Assembly (NCBI RefSeq): GCF_018332655.1
Contig: NZ_BOQL01000061.1
Coordinates: 40,174 to 104,173, forward strand
Source of the DNA: Actinoplanes auranticolor
GTDB lineage: Bacteria > Actinomycetota > Actinomycetes > Mycobacteriales > Micromonosporaceae
Length of the DNA: 64,000 nucleotides
Direction of reading: 5' to 3'
Positions 28,168 through 39,215 of the stretch are shown here, one piece after another (the stretch's first letter is position 1; every line of letters begins with the position of its first letter). The notes under the pieces are model-generated. The model had not been told where the DNA came from, did no database searches, and saw only the letters and a program-made list of their open reading frames with translations. The translations under genes were made by a program, and so were the position numbers.

Positions 28168-29486
28168 GCGCGCTCGCGCCGCTGCGCCATGCCCCGTTCC
28201 GTTTCCTGCTCGCGGGCCGCACGATCAGCTCCTTCGGCAACGCCGTCGCGCCGGTCGCGCTGGCCTTTGCCGTCCTCGACCTCACCGGCTCGGCCAGCGA
28301 CCTCGGCCTGGTCGTCGGCGCGCGGATGTCCGTCAACGTGCTGTTCCTGCTCTTCGGCGGTGCGCTGGCCGACCGGATGCCGAAACATCACCTGATGGTG
28401 GGCGCCAGCATCGCGGCAGCCGTCACCCAGGCGGCGGTGGCCGTGCTGGTGCTCTCCGGCACGGCGACGATCCCGTGGCTGGTCGTCCTGTCCGCGGTCA
28501 ACGGCATGGTCAGCGCGCTGGCCTTGCCCGCTTCGTCGTCGATCGTGCCGCAGCTCATCCCGGCGGACGTCCGCCAGCAGGCGAACGCGCTGAACCGGCT
28601 GTTCTTCAACGGTGCCTACATCGCCGGTGCGCCGCTGGGCGGCATCCTCGTGGCGAGCGTCGGGCCGGGATGGGGGATCGCGGTGGATGCGGCGGCATTC
28701 GCCCTGTCGGCGGTCGCCTTCGCCCTGCTCCGCATCCCAGCTCTCGCGGAGGCCGCGCCCGCGGATGCCGCGCCTGGCAGGGATGGCGGTGCCGGTCCGC
28801 AGCCGGCCCTGGCGGGTCCCGCGCCGGCCCGGAGCAGCATCGTCGCGGATCTGCGCGGCGGCTGGACCGAATTCCGCAGCCGCACCTGGTTGTGGGTGGT
28901 GGTCGCCGGCTTCAGCGTGATCAACGCCTGCCTCAGCGGCGGCATGTCCGTCCTCGGGCCGGTGGTCGCCGACGACACCGTCGGCCGCCGGGCCTGGGGT
29001 TTCGTGCTCGCCGCGCAGACCGTCGGCATGGTGCTCGGCGCCGTCGTCGCCATGCGGATCAACGTGGTCCGGTTGCTGCTGTTCGGGGTCGTCTGCACCG
29101 CTTTCGAGGTTCTGCCCATGCTCACCCTCGGCATCGCCCCGCATCTCGGGTTGCTGCTGGCGGCCGCGTTCCTCGCCGGACTCGGCATCGAGCAGTTGGC
29201 AGTGGCGTGGGAGACGACGATGCAGGAGTACGTCCCGGCTGACAAACTCGCGCGCGTCTACTCGTACGACATGGTCGGGTCCTTCGTCGCTATCCCGGTC
29301 GGTCAGGTCCTGGCCGGGCCGATCGCCCAGGTCGTGGGGGTCCAGCCGACGCTCGTCGGCGCGGCCGCCCTGATCGGGCTCGCCGTGGCCGGCATGCTGG
29401 CCAGCCGGGACGTGCGTAATCTGCGGCACCACCGGCCGACGAGCCCGGAGCCCGCCGCGGCCGCCATGGAAGAATCGGTCCGGTGA
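28164..29486 (+). CDS. MFS transporter (MFS_3/EntS-like)
   Basis: 440-aa permease with about 12 TM helices. Family marks: RTISSFGNAVAPVALAF in TM1, the loop GGALADRMPKHH between TM2 and TM3, SSIVPQLIPADVRQQANAL after TM4, and QEYVPADKLARVYSYD in the second half. A central Ala/Pro-rich cytoplasmic loop lies around residue 200. Likely an exporter of drugs or metabolites under the upstream regulator. Its start overlaps the regulator stop, and its stop overlaps the purB start (GTGA at 29483-29486). Confidence 0.92.
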   Translation: MSALAPLRHAPFRFLLAGRTISSFGNAVAPVALAFAVLDLTGSASDLGLVVGARMSVNVLFLLFGGALADRMPKHHLMVGASIAAAVTQAAVAVLVLSGTATIPWLVVLSAVNGMVSALALPASSSIVPQLIPADVRQQANALNRLFFNGAYIAGAPLGGILVASVGPGWGIAVDAAAFALSAVAFALLRIPALAEAAPADAAPGRDGGAGPQPALAGPAPARSSIVADLRGGWTEFRSRTWLWVVVAGFSVINACLSGGMSVLGPVVADDTVGRRAWGFVLAAQTVGMVLGAVVAMRINVVRLLLFGVVCTAFEVLPMLTLGIAPHLGLLLAAAFLAGLGIEQLAVAWETTMQEYVPADKLARVYSYDMVGSFVAIPVGQVLAGPIAQVVGVQPTLVGAAALIGLAVAGMLASRDVRNLRHHRPTSPEPAAAAMEESVR

Positions 29487-30904
29487 GCATCCCGAACGTC
29501 CTCGCCAGCCGCTACGCGTCCGCCGACCTCGCCGACCTCTGGTCGCCGGAGGAGAAGATCCGGATGGAGCGCCGGCTGTGGCTCGCGGTCCTGCGGGCCC
29601 AGCGCGACCTCGGGGTCGCGCTGCCGGACGGGGTCGTCGAGGCGTACGAGGCAGTGGTCGATGATGTGGATCTCGCGAGCATCGCGGCGCGGGAGCGGGT
29701 CACCCGGCACGACGTGAAGGCGCGCATCGAGGAGTTCAGCGCGCTGGCCGGGCACGAGCACATCCACAAGGGCATGACCTCCCGCGACCTCACCGAGAAC
29801 GTCGAGCAGTTGCAGATCCGGGCCTCGCTGGAGCTGGTCCGCAGCCGGATCGTCACCACGCTGGCCCGGCTCACCGAGCGCGCCCTGGAACACAGCGACC
29901 TCGTCCTGACCGGCCGGTCGCACAACGTCGCGGCCCAGGCGACCACGCTGGGCAAGCGGTTCGCGAGCGCGGCCGAGGAGCTGCTGATCGCGTACGAGCG
30001 CCTGGACGATCTGCTCCGCCGTTACCCGCTGCGCGGCATCAAGGGCCCGGTCGGCACCGCCGCCGACCAGCTCGACCTGCTCGACGGCGACGCGGACAAG
30101 CTCGCCGAGCTGGAGCGCAAGGTCGCCGCGCACCTCGGCTTCGAGCGGGTGCTGGCCAGCGTCGGCCAGGTCTACCCGCGCTCGCTCGACTTCGACGTGG
30201 TGTCCGCGCTGGCCCAGGTGGTGGCGGCGCCGTCGTCGCTGGCCACCACGATCCGGCTGATGGTGGGCCAGGAGCTGGTCACCGAGGGCTTCAAGGCCGG
30301 TCAGGTCGGCTCGTCGGCGATGCCGCACAAGATGAACACGCGCTCCTCGGAGCGGGTCAACGGCCTCGCGGTGATCGTCCGCGGGTACCTGTCGATGGTC
30401 GGCGAGCTGGCCGGCGACCAGTGGAACGAGGGTGACGTCTCCTGCTCGGTCGTGCGCCGGGTGGCTCTGCCGGACGCGTTCTTCGCCACCGACGGGCTGT
30501 TCCAGACGTTCCTGACCGTGCTCGACGAGTTCGGCGCCTACCCGGCCGTCATCGCCCGCGAGCTGGACCGCTTCCTGCCGTTCCTCACCACCACCAAGCT
30601 GCTGGTGGCCGCCGTGCGCAAGGGCGTCGGCCGGGAGGTGGCGCACGAGGTCATCAAGGAGCACGCGGTGGCGGTGGCGCTGGCGATGCGGGAGAAGGGC
30701 ATCGCGGAGAACGATCTCTTCGACCGGCTGGTGGCCGACGGTCGCCTGCAGTTGTCCCGCGCCGAGATCGATGCTCTGGTGGCGGACCGGGCGGCCTTCG
30801 TGGGTGCGGCTCCGGCCCAGGTCCGGGCGGTGGCGGAACGGGTGGCGGCGATCGTGGCGCAGCACCCGGAGGCGGCCGAGTACACGCCGGCGGCGATTCT
30901 GTAG
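29483..30904 (+). CDS. purB: Adenylosuccinate lyase
   Basis: 473-aa fumarase/aspartase-superfamily lyase acting twice in purine synthesis (SAICAR to AICAR plus fumarate; adenylosuccinate to AMP plus fumarate). Features: EKIRMERRLWLAVLRAQ, TRHDVKARIEEF, HIHKGMTSRDLTEN, TGRSHNVAAQATTLGKR, and the signature loop GSSAMPHKMNTRSSE around residue 275. GTG start overlaps the MFS stop by 4 nt, an unusual coupling of a housekeeping purine gene to a regulator-exporter pair. Followed by a strong bidirectional terminator. Confidence 0.96.
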   Translation: MSIPNVLASRYASADLADLWSPEEKIRMERRLWLAVLRAQRDLGVALPDGVVEAYEAVVDDVDLASIAARERVTRHDVKARIEEFSALAGHEHIHKGMTSRDLTENVEQLQIRASLELVRSRIVTTLARLTERALEHSDLVLTGRSHNVAAQATTLGKRFASAAEELLIAYERLDDLLRRYPLRGIKGPVGTAADQLDLLDGDADKLAELERKVAAHLGFERVLASVGQVYPRSLDFDVVSALAQVVAAPSSLATTIRLMVGQELVTEGFKAGQVGSSAMPHKMNTRSSERVNGLAVIVRGYLSMVGELAGDQWNEGDVSCSVVRRVALPDAFFATDGLFQTFLTVLDEFGAYPAVIARELDRFLPFLTTTKLLVAAVRKGVGREVAHEVIKEHAVAVALAMREKGIAENDLFDRLVADGRLQLSRAEIDALVADRAAFVGAAPAQVRAVAERVAAIVAQHPEAAEYTPAAIL

Positions 30905-30914
30905 GTACGTGATG

Positions 30915-30956
30915 CCGTCGGGGGGCGGCGGAGCGAGTCTCACCGCCCCCCGACGG
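30915..30956. terminator. Bidirectional terminator purB / serine protease
   Basis: Perfect 14-bp stem (30915-30928 / 30943-30956) with a 14-nt loop between convergent genes, followed by AATTCTC on the plus side. Confidence 0.85.
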
Positions 30957-30961
30957 AATTC

Positions 30962-31645
30962 TCAGACGCCCGCGACCGAGGTGATCCACGCCCGGTTGTA
31001 GGCGACGCTGCCGTAGTACTGCCGGCTCTGGCCGTCCGCCGTCGAGGCCACGCCGACCTGCGCGCCGTTGTAGACCTGCGGGCCGCCGGAGTCGCCGCGC
31101 CACGCGTTGCCGTTGATCGCGGTGGAGCCGATCGCCCGGCCGCCGTACGCGTCGGTCTGGTTGGTCGAGGTGACCCGGACGTTGGCGGTCTTCAGCGTGG
31201 TCGAGGCGCCGCAGCCGCTGTAGCAGGTCTGGCCCCAGCCGTAGAGCGAGTTGGTCGAGCCCACCGGCGGGTACGCGCTCGACAGCGGCATGTAGGTGGT
31301 GGAGACCGAGCTGCTCAGCCGCATCAGGGCCAGGTCGTAGCGGGTGCTGGTGGAGCTCACCGTACGGGTGACCCCGCCGGACGTCCGGTTCACGCTGCCG
31401 ATCCGCACCGACATCGTGCCGTTGATGCAGTGCCGGGCGGTCAGGACGTAGTTGGCCGAGATGATCGTGCCGGAGCAGGTGAAGCTGCCGTTGCTGAGCA
31501 CCGCGGCGGCCCAGGGCGCCGACGCGACGGTGCTGCCGCCGATGATGAGGTCCGGTCCGGGCTCGACGGCATGGGCGGCGGCGGGGGCGGCCAGGATGCC
31601 GGTCAGGGCGGTGGCCAGAGAGGCGACGACGATGCGGATGCGCAC
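30962..31645 (-). CDS. Secreted trypsin-like (S1) serine protease
   Basis: 227-aa precursor. Sec signal peptide VRIRIVVASLATALTGILAA..AHA (about 26 residues), short propeptide, then the mature N-terminus around LIIGGSTVASAPWAAAV. Catalytic triad: His in LTARHC, Asp in RYDLALMRL, Ser in RGDSGGPQ. Paired cysteines (CSGTI/RHC, CYSGC) fit disulfides. The S1 pocket precedes GDSGG as INGNAW rather than a trypsin Asp, so specificity may differ from classical trypsin. GTG 31645 follows GGAAGGAG by 6 nt. Probably exported to the medium. Confidence 0.93.
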   Translation of the reverse strand: MRIRIVVASLATALTGILAAPAAAHAVEPGPDLIIGGSTVASAPWAAAVLSNGSFTCSGTIISANYVLTARHCINGTMSVRIGSVNRTSGGVTRTVSSTSTRYDLALMRLSSSVSTTYMPLSSAYPPVGSTNSLYGWGQTCYSGCGASTTLKTANVRVTSTNQTDAYGGRAIGSTAINGNAWRGDSGGPQVYNGAQVGVASTADGQSRQYYGSVAYNRAWITSVAGV

Positions 31646-31969
31646 GCCGGGCTCCTTCCAAGGGGTCTGTCGATGGGGGGATGCATCGAACTTGATCGAC
31701 TGAACGCTATGACCCGGGGCACCCGCCGGACAAGACTCCAATTGACACCTATCACCGTGTGATGGGGGTAGTCGCGTACCGTGAGCCGGCGACACCATCG
31801 AGTGATCTTGCCGTGGCGGAGATCACGGTCGAGATTCGCTGCTCAGCGGCCCTGGCGTCGGCCTGCCGACACCGGCCGATGGGTCGATCGGGAGTCGCAC
31901 AAGGTAGGCTTTGGCCGCTCGCCCCTTAGAGGGCCACCCAACTGCGCACCTACACAGTCAGGAGTGCCC
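31646..31969. other. Divergent intergenic region between protease and purSQL
   Basis: 324 bp with no supported gene. It should hold promoters for both directions. A TCGATG...CATCGA dyad near 31672-31690 and an ATCAC/GTGAT dyad near 31750 are possible binding sites; no riboswitch fold is recognised. Confidence 0.45.
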
Positions 31970-32236
31970 GTGGCTCGCGTCGTCGTCGACGTCATGCTCA
32001 AGCCGGAGATCCTCGATCCGCAGGGCCAGGCAGTCGCCAACGCGCTGCCACGGCTCGGGGTCAGTGCCGTCTCCTCCGTACGCATCGGGCGCCGCATCGA
32101 GATCGAGTTCGACGGTGAACCCGACCTCGACACGGCCCGCGAGATCGCCGACAAGCTGCTCGCCAACCCGGTCATCGAGGACTTCTCGATCCGGGTCGAC
32201 GAGCCTGCCGGTGACACCGCTCTCGAGAGCGCGTGA
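31970..32236 (+). CDS. purS: FGAM synthase subunit PurS
   Basis: 88-aa small subunit of the three-part phosphoribosylformylglycinamidine synthase. It has the typical beta-alpha-beta-beta-alpha-beta fold: VVVDVMLKPEILDPQGQAV, then VSSVRIGRRIEIEF and LLANPVIEDFSIRV. It bridges PurQ and PurL. GTG 31970 has AGGAG 5 nt upstream. Its stop overlaps the purQ GTG, so the three genes are translated as a coupled unit. Confidence 0.96.
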   Translation: MARVVVDVMLKPEILDPQGQAVANALPRLGVSAVSSVRIGRRIEIEFDGEPDLDTAREIADKLLANPVIEDFSIRVDEPAGDTALESA

Positions 32237-32942
32237 CCATGCGGATCGGAGTCGTCACCTTCCCCGGTTCGCTCGACGACGGTGACGCGGCCCGCGCCGC
32301 GCGTATCGCCGGCGCCGATGCCGTCCGTCTCTGGCACGGCGATCCGGACCTGCACGGCGTCGACGCCGTGGTCCTGCCCGGCGGTTTCTCCTACGGCGAC
32401 GCCCTGCGTTGCGGCGCGATCGCCCGGTTCGCCCCGGTCATGGAGACCATCGCCGACGCGGCCCGCGGCGGCCTGCCGGTGCTCGGCATCTGCAACGGCT
32501 TCCAGATCCTCTGCGAGGCCCACCTGCTGCCCGGCGCGCTCACCCGCAACCAGCACCTGCACTTCCGCAACCGCGACCAGCACCTGCGCGTCACCAGCAC
32601 GTCGACGGCCTGGACCAACGGCTTCACCGAGGGGCAGGAGATCCTGATCCCGGTGAAGAACGGCGAAGGCTGTTTCGTCGCGGACGAGCGCACCCTGGAC
32701 GAGCTCGAGGCCGAGGGCCGGATCGTCGCCCGCTACACGCGCGGCAACCCGAACGGCTCGCAGCGCGACATCGCCGCGATCACCAACGCGGCCGGCAACG
32801 TGGTCGGCATCATGCCGCACCCGGAACACGCGGTGGAGGCGCTGACCGGTCCGTCGCTCGACGGCCTCGGCTTCTTCACCTCAGCCCTGCGGTACCTGGC
32901 CGGGTCGGCCGCGGGCGGGCAGCTCACAGGGGGAGCCCAGCG

Positions 32943-32946
<4 letters not shown>
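32233..32946 (+). CDS. purQ: FGAM synthase glutaminase subunit PurQ
   Basis: 237-aa class I glutamine amidotransferase supplying ammonia to PurL. Catalytic Cys in LGICNGFQIL (about residue 88), His/Glu in MPHPEHAVE near the C-terminus, GGFSYGDALRCGAI oxyanion region. GTG 32233 overlaps the purS stop (GTGA); ATG 32239 is an alternative two codons in. It overlaps purL by 4 nt. Confidence 0.96.
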
Positions 32947-35633
<2,687 letters not shown>

Positions 35634-35666
35634 CCCACGCGGCCACTCGCCGCACAGATCAACGAT

Positions 35667-35708
35667 CAGCGCGCCACGGCTGGGCACCCGCCCGGACGTG
35701 GCGCGCTG
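35667..35708. terminator. Terminator after purSQL
   Basis: 12-bp perfect stem (35667-35678 / 35697-35708) with an 18-nt loop, located 33 bp past the purL stop. Confidence 0.75.
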
Positions 35709-35735
35709 TCGTGAGCGGCTCTATATCCTGCTGCG

Positions 35736-36326
35736 GTGCTGCTACCCCTGCCGGCCGGCGAGTTCCGGGCCTACCTGTTCGACTGCGACGGAACCATCGC
35801 GGACTCCATGCCCGTGCACTACCTCGCCTGGCAGCAGGCGCTGAAGGAGTGGGGCGGGGAGCTGCCCGAGGACCTCTTCTACGCCTGGGGCGGGCGGCCC
35901 GTCGTCGACATCATCGCCGACCTGAACCGGCAACAGGGCCTGAGCATGCCGGTCGAAACCGTCGCCGCCCGCCGGGAGGTTCTCTTCCAGGAGCTGCTGC
36001 CGACCGTCAGCGCCGTTCCGGGCGTGCTGGAGCACATCAACGAGGCCTTCGGGCGGATCCCGATCGCGGTGGTGTCCGGGAGCACCCGGGAATCCGTCAC
36101 CGCCTCGCTCGGCGCGCTCGGCCTGACGGAGAAGTTCGACGCACTGGTCTGCGCCGGCGACTACCCGCGGGCCAAGCCGGACCCGGGCGCGTTCCTGCTG
36201 GCTGCGGAGCTGCTCGGGGTGGCGCCCCGGCACTGCCTTGTCTTCGAGGACACCGACTTGGGGATCCGGGCGGCCACCGCGGCGGGCATGGCCTCCGTCC
36301 GGATCCCCCCACCCTGGGAACGCTGA
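35736..36326 (+). CDS. HAD-superfamily hydrolase, beta-phosphoglucomutase-like
   Basis: 196-aa HAD phosphatase or mutase. Motif I FDCDGTIADSMP (nucleophile Asp at about residue 16), a helical cap of type C1, motif II VVSGSTRES, motif III lysine in YPRAKPDPGAF, motif IV FEDTDLGIRAA. The motif I DxDGT plus ADSM is typical of beta-PGM-like enzymes. GTG 35736 has no Shine-Dalgarno and follows TATATC closely, suggesting a leaderless transcript. Substrate unknown. Confidence 0.9.
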   Translation: MLLPLPAGEFRAYLFDCDGTIADSMPVHYLAWQQALKEWGGELPEDLFYAWGGRPVVDIIADLNRQQGLSMPVETVAARREVLFQELLPTVSAVPGVLEHINEAFGRIPIAVVSGSTRESVTASLGALGLTEKFDALVCAGDYPRAKPDPGAFLLAAELLGVAPRHCLVFEDTDLGIRAATAAGMASVRIPPPWER

Positions 36327-36385
36327 GCCGCCGCCGGCCCGGGCGCGTTGAGCCGCCGCCGGTCCGGGAACGCTCAGCCGTCGCC
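36321..36385. repeat. Short tandem duplication at the 3' end of the HAD gene
   Basis: Two near-identical units (36321-36343 and 36344-36368, 20 of 22 aligned bases equal) and a third partial copy from 36369. Each of the first two contains a TGAGCC like the one that ends the HAD gene. Probably replication slippage. Confidence 0.7.
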
Positions 36386-36414
36386 GAGATCGCGGCCGTC
36401 GTCGGGTAGGCGAA

Positions 36415-36442
36415 AGGCCGGCCCGTCGGGACGGGCCGGCCT
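36415..36442. terminator. Terminator between HAD and tailed membrane protein genes
   Basis: Perfect 12-bp stem (36415-36426 / 36431-36442) with a 4-nt loop. On the minus strand it is followed by TTTCG, so it mainly serves the minus-strand gene ending at 36466. Confidence 0.8.
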
Positions 36443-36465
36443 GCTCGCTGCGTTGCTGCGGTGCG

Positions 36466-38613
36466 TCAGTCCTCGGGCCACTCGTTCGGCCGGCGCTGAC
36501 CCGGGCGTCCACCGTCCCGCGGCTGACCGCCGTGGCGGCCACCCTGCTCCGGACCGCCGTAGTAGCCGGTCTGGTCGGCGGCGCCACCGGCGTAACCGCC
36601 CTGATCGTCGTAGCCACCCTGCGGCGGCTGCTGGCCCCGGCCCGCGCCCGGCTGGTCGTAGCCCTCCGGCCGGCCGTACGTGGCCCGCGGGTCGTAGCCC
36701 GCCGGATCGCCGCCGTAGCCACCACCGGCCGGAGCGGGAGCCCCGTAGGTGCCGCCGGCGGGTGCGCCACCGTAAGCCGGCGCACCGCCCTGGGCGCCGT
36801 AAGTGCCGCCGCCCTGAGCGCCACCGTAGGTGCCGCCACCAGCGGGCGCACCGTAGGCGTTGCCGCTGTCGATGCCGTCGGCCGCGCCACCCCAGCCGCC
36901 GTAGCCGGCCTGGTCGGCGGGCTCAGCGGCGGCACCGTACGCGCCGGCCGGGTAGCCGTTGCCACCCTGGTACGGCGCTGCGTGCCCCGGATCGACGTAG
37001 TCGTCAGCGCCCTGTGCGTAGCCCGCGTTCTGGCCGTAGGCCGGGTCCGCACCGCCGTAGCCGGCCTGGTCGCCGTAGCCCGCTTCGGCCGGGTAACCGC
37101 CGGCCGGCTCGGGCCGATACATGCCGGTCGGCTCGTCGTAGCGCTGGGCCGGCGGCTCGTAGCCACCCTGGGCGCCGTATCCGGCGTCGTTGTAGCCGGC
37201 CTGGTCGCCGTAGCCGGCGGGCTGACCCGGGCCGTAGCCGTTGCCGGCGTACCCGTGGTCGTCCTGGTCGGCGTAGCCACCCGGCTGGGCCGGGGCCGGA
37301 GCACCGCCGTACTGGGTCGCCGTGCCGTACGCCGGAGCACCCTGCGCGGCACCGTAAGCACCGGCTGCCCCGGCTGCCCCGGCAGCGCCCGCCGCGCCGG
37401 CCGTGCCCCAGCCACCGGGCGCGTTGTAGCCGCCGCCCTGAGGCATCGGCGCGCCGTACGGGTCCGGGAACTCGTCCACGGGCGGTGCCGCCTGGTGGAT
37501 CATCGTGGGGGCATCCGCCATGGACGGTGCGCCCGAGCGCGGGGCGATCATCGTGGCGTCGCTGACCCGGCCACCCGCCGGAGCGGCGAGCCGCGTCTCG
37601 TCGGCACCGCCGTAGCGTCCGGCCGGGGCCGGAACCGCACCGCCGGCCGCCGCGCCGTCCGGCTCGTCGGCGTCCTCGTTGGACTTGCGGCGCATCAGCA
37701 CCAGCACGATCGCGCCGATGCCGGCCGCCACCAGCAGGCCGCCGAGGATGATGAAGAGCAGCGATCCGGAGCCCTCGTCCTCGCCGGATTTGGGCGCGGC
37801 GTCCAGCAGCGCCGCGGACTCGTCGGTCACGGGCTCGGAGGCCTCGTCGGTGGCTTCGTCGGCGGGTTCCGTGGTAGCGCTGGGCGACGGGGACGGGCTC
37901 GAGGTCTTCGGCGCGGCCTTCGACTTGAGGGTCAGCGGCACGTTGATCGACTTGCCGGCTGCGCCCTGGGCGTTGACCGAGGCGAGCTCGTAGCCGTCCT
38001 TCGTGGCGCCGACGGCCATCGCGCCCACGGAGATCGGCTTGCTGTCCGATGACGTGAACGAGTAGCCGCCGTCACCGTTGGTGTTGGTCTGGTACTGGTG
38101 GCCCTGGCTGTCGCGCAGCCCCACCAGCGCACCGGACACAGCCTTGCCGTCCTGGTCCTTGACCCGGCCGCTGACCTGCCGCACGGTCTGCGGCTTGTCG
38201 GGGCCGCGCACGATGACCTGCCTGCTGTCGCTGTCGCTGTCATTGCCGACGGTGGCGGTGATGGTGACCGTGATCCGCTTGGTCTCACCCGGTGCGACGT
38301 TGCCGGCGATGAGCTTCGTCGAGAAGGTCCGCGGCGGCCCGGGGGTGACCTGCTGTTCGAAGGTGCACCCCGGTTCGCACTTCATGCCGGGGGCGTTGAC
38401 CTGAACCTCGACGTTGGCGTCGCCGGCCTTGTTCTCGACCGCGTAACCGATGGTGGTAGAGCCACCGGACGTGATGTCGGCGGGCTCCAGGCTCACGACG
38501 GAGATCGACGGGTCGTCGGCCCGGGCGGCTGAGGGTGCGACGACGAGAACGCCACCGACCAGCGCCAGGAACGCACCGGCCTGGAGAGCCCTGGCTCGTA
38601 GGTGCGTTGTCAC
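36466..38613 (-). CDS. Large surface membrane protein: CARDB/CarboxypepD-like ectodomain, one TM, Gly/Tyr-rich tail
   Basis: 715-aa protein. Sec signal peptide (HLRARALQAGAFLALVGGVLVVA...ARA), then an extracellular beta-sandwich with VVSLEPADITSGGSTTIGYAVENK (CARDB-like) and two cysteines. A CarboxypepD_reg-like module follows: SGRVKDQDGKAVSGALVGL ... TNTNGDGGYSFTSS. Then come a Ser/Pro/Glu linker, a single TM (SLLFIILGGLLVAAGIGAIVL) with an MRRKS stop-transfer, and about 380 cytoplasmic residues rich in Gly/Tyr/Ala/Pro (GYGDQAGY repeats). GTG 38613 is set by the signal peptide and a GGCGGTGG site. Topology suggests outside sensing or adhesion coupled to a disordered cytoplasmic tail; function unknown. 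Confidence 0.82.
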   Translation of the reverse strand: MTTHLRARALQAGAFLALVGGVLVVAPSAARADDPSISVVSLEPADITSGGSTTIGYAVENKAGDANVEVQVNAPGMKCEPGCTFEQQVTPGPPRTFSTKLIAGNVAPGETKRITVTITATVGNDSDSDSRQVIVRGPDKPQTVRQVSGRVKDQDGKAVSGALVGLRDSQGHQYQTNTNGDGGYSFTSSDSKPISVGAMAVGATKDGYELASVNAQGAAGKSINVPLTLKSKAAPKTSSPSPSPSATTEPADEATDEASEPVTDESAALLDAAPKSGEDEGSGSLLFIILGGLLVAAGIGAIVLVLMRRKSNEDADEPDGAAAGGAVPAPAGRYGGADETRLAAPAGGRVSDATMIAPRSGAPSMADAPTMIHQAAPPVDEFPDPYGAPMPQGGGYNAPGGWGTAGAAGAAGAAGAAGAYGAAQGAPAYGTATQYGGAPAPAQPGGYADQDDHGYAGNGYGPGQPAGYGDQAGYNDAGYGAQGGYEPPAQRYDEPTGMYRPEPAGGYPAEAGYGDQAGYGGADPAYGQNAGYAQGADDYVDPGHAAPYQGGNGYPAGAYGAAAEPADQAGYGGWGGAADGIDSGNAYGAPAGGGTYGGAQGGGTYGAQGGAPAYGGAPAGGTYGAPAPAGGGYGGDPAGYDPRATYGRPEGYDQPGAGRGQQPPQGGYDDQGGYAGGAADQTGYYGGPEQGGRHGGQPRDGGRPGQRRPNEWPED

Positions 38614-38774
38614 GTCCACCGCCTTCCGGGTCGCGCGGGCCTCGGGCTGCCTTCGAAATGCCCTATGGATCCCGCGACGAGTACACACCGTCGGCCACTA
38701 TGCCCTGTCGTAGGTCCTCTGCGCGACCCAGGGCCGCCGGGTTCTTGTCCAACCAGGGGTCGTATTGTCCCGAC

Positions 38775-39137
38775 GTGTCTCCTGCGCACAATAAATCCGA
38801 GCCCGTCGGCGCCGCCCTGGACGCGCTCGACCGGGGCGCCGAACCGGAGCGGACGGTGCTGCGTGACGCCGTGCGCGCGCTCCTGAGCGAGCTGGCGCGG
38901 ACTGCGCCGGGCCGATCGGTGGAGGTCCGTATTCCACCTTTCGGTGCGATTCAGTGTGTCACCGGGCCACGGCACACCCGCGGCACACCGCCCAATGTGG
39001 TGGAGACCGATCCGATGACCTGGCTGCTGGTCGCCACCGGCCGCCTGACCTGGGTCGATGCGGTGGCCTCGGGACGGGTACGGGCCAGCGGGATACGCAC
39101 AGATCTCACTCCGTACCTCCCTGTGCACCCGCGTTGA
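38775..39137 (+). CDS. Sterol carrier family protein, upstream of purF
   Basis: 120-aa protein of the actinobacterial sterol-carrier-related family regularly found next to purF. Motifs: GRSVEVRIPPFGAIQCVTGPRHTRGTPPNVVETDPMTWLLVATGRLTW, and a C-terminal SGRVRASGIRTDLTPYLPV. GTG 38775 is chosen by family length; no Shine-Dalgarno is visible. It is on the same strand as purF, 78 bp upstream. Biochemical role unknown, but the constant linkage suggests a function linked to purine synthesis or a shared promoter. Confidence 0.85.
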   Translation: MSPAHNKSEPVGAALDALDRGAEPERTVLRDAVRALLSELARTAPGRSVEVRIPPFGAIQCVTGPRHTRGTPPNVVETDPMTWLLVATGRLTWVDAVASGRVRASGIRTDLTPYLPVHPR

Positions 39138-39215
39138 GTGGTCTCCGTCTCGCGTACACTGGGCCGTCGGAACAGACCAGCAAGTCCGAGCAGATCAGCA
39201 TGAGGGAGCAAGCGC

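Noticed and set aside
31646..31969. Possible purine riboswitch before purS
   Set aside because: No purine aptamer pattern was recognised; only short dyads are present, and actinobacterial pur operons are not known to me for this riboswitch.
36532..38052. Long open frame of about 500 codons antisense to the tailed membrane protein gene
   Set aside because: It is a shadow of the repetitive GGN/TAY codons on the other strand. It lacks a Shine-Dalgarno, a family pattern and a sensible start, while the minus frame has a signal peptide, TM segment and domains.
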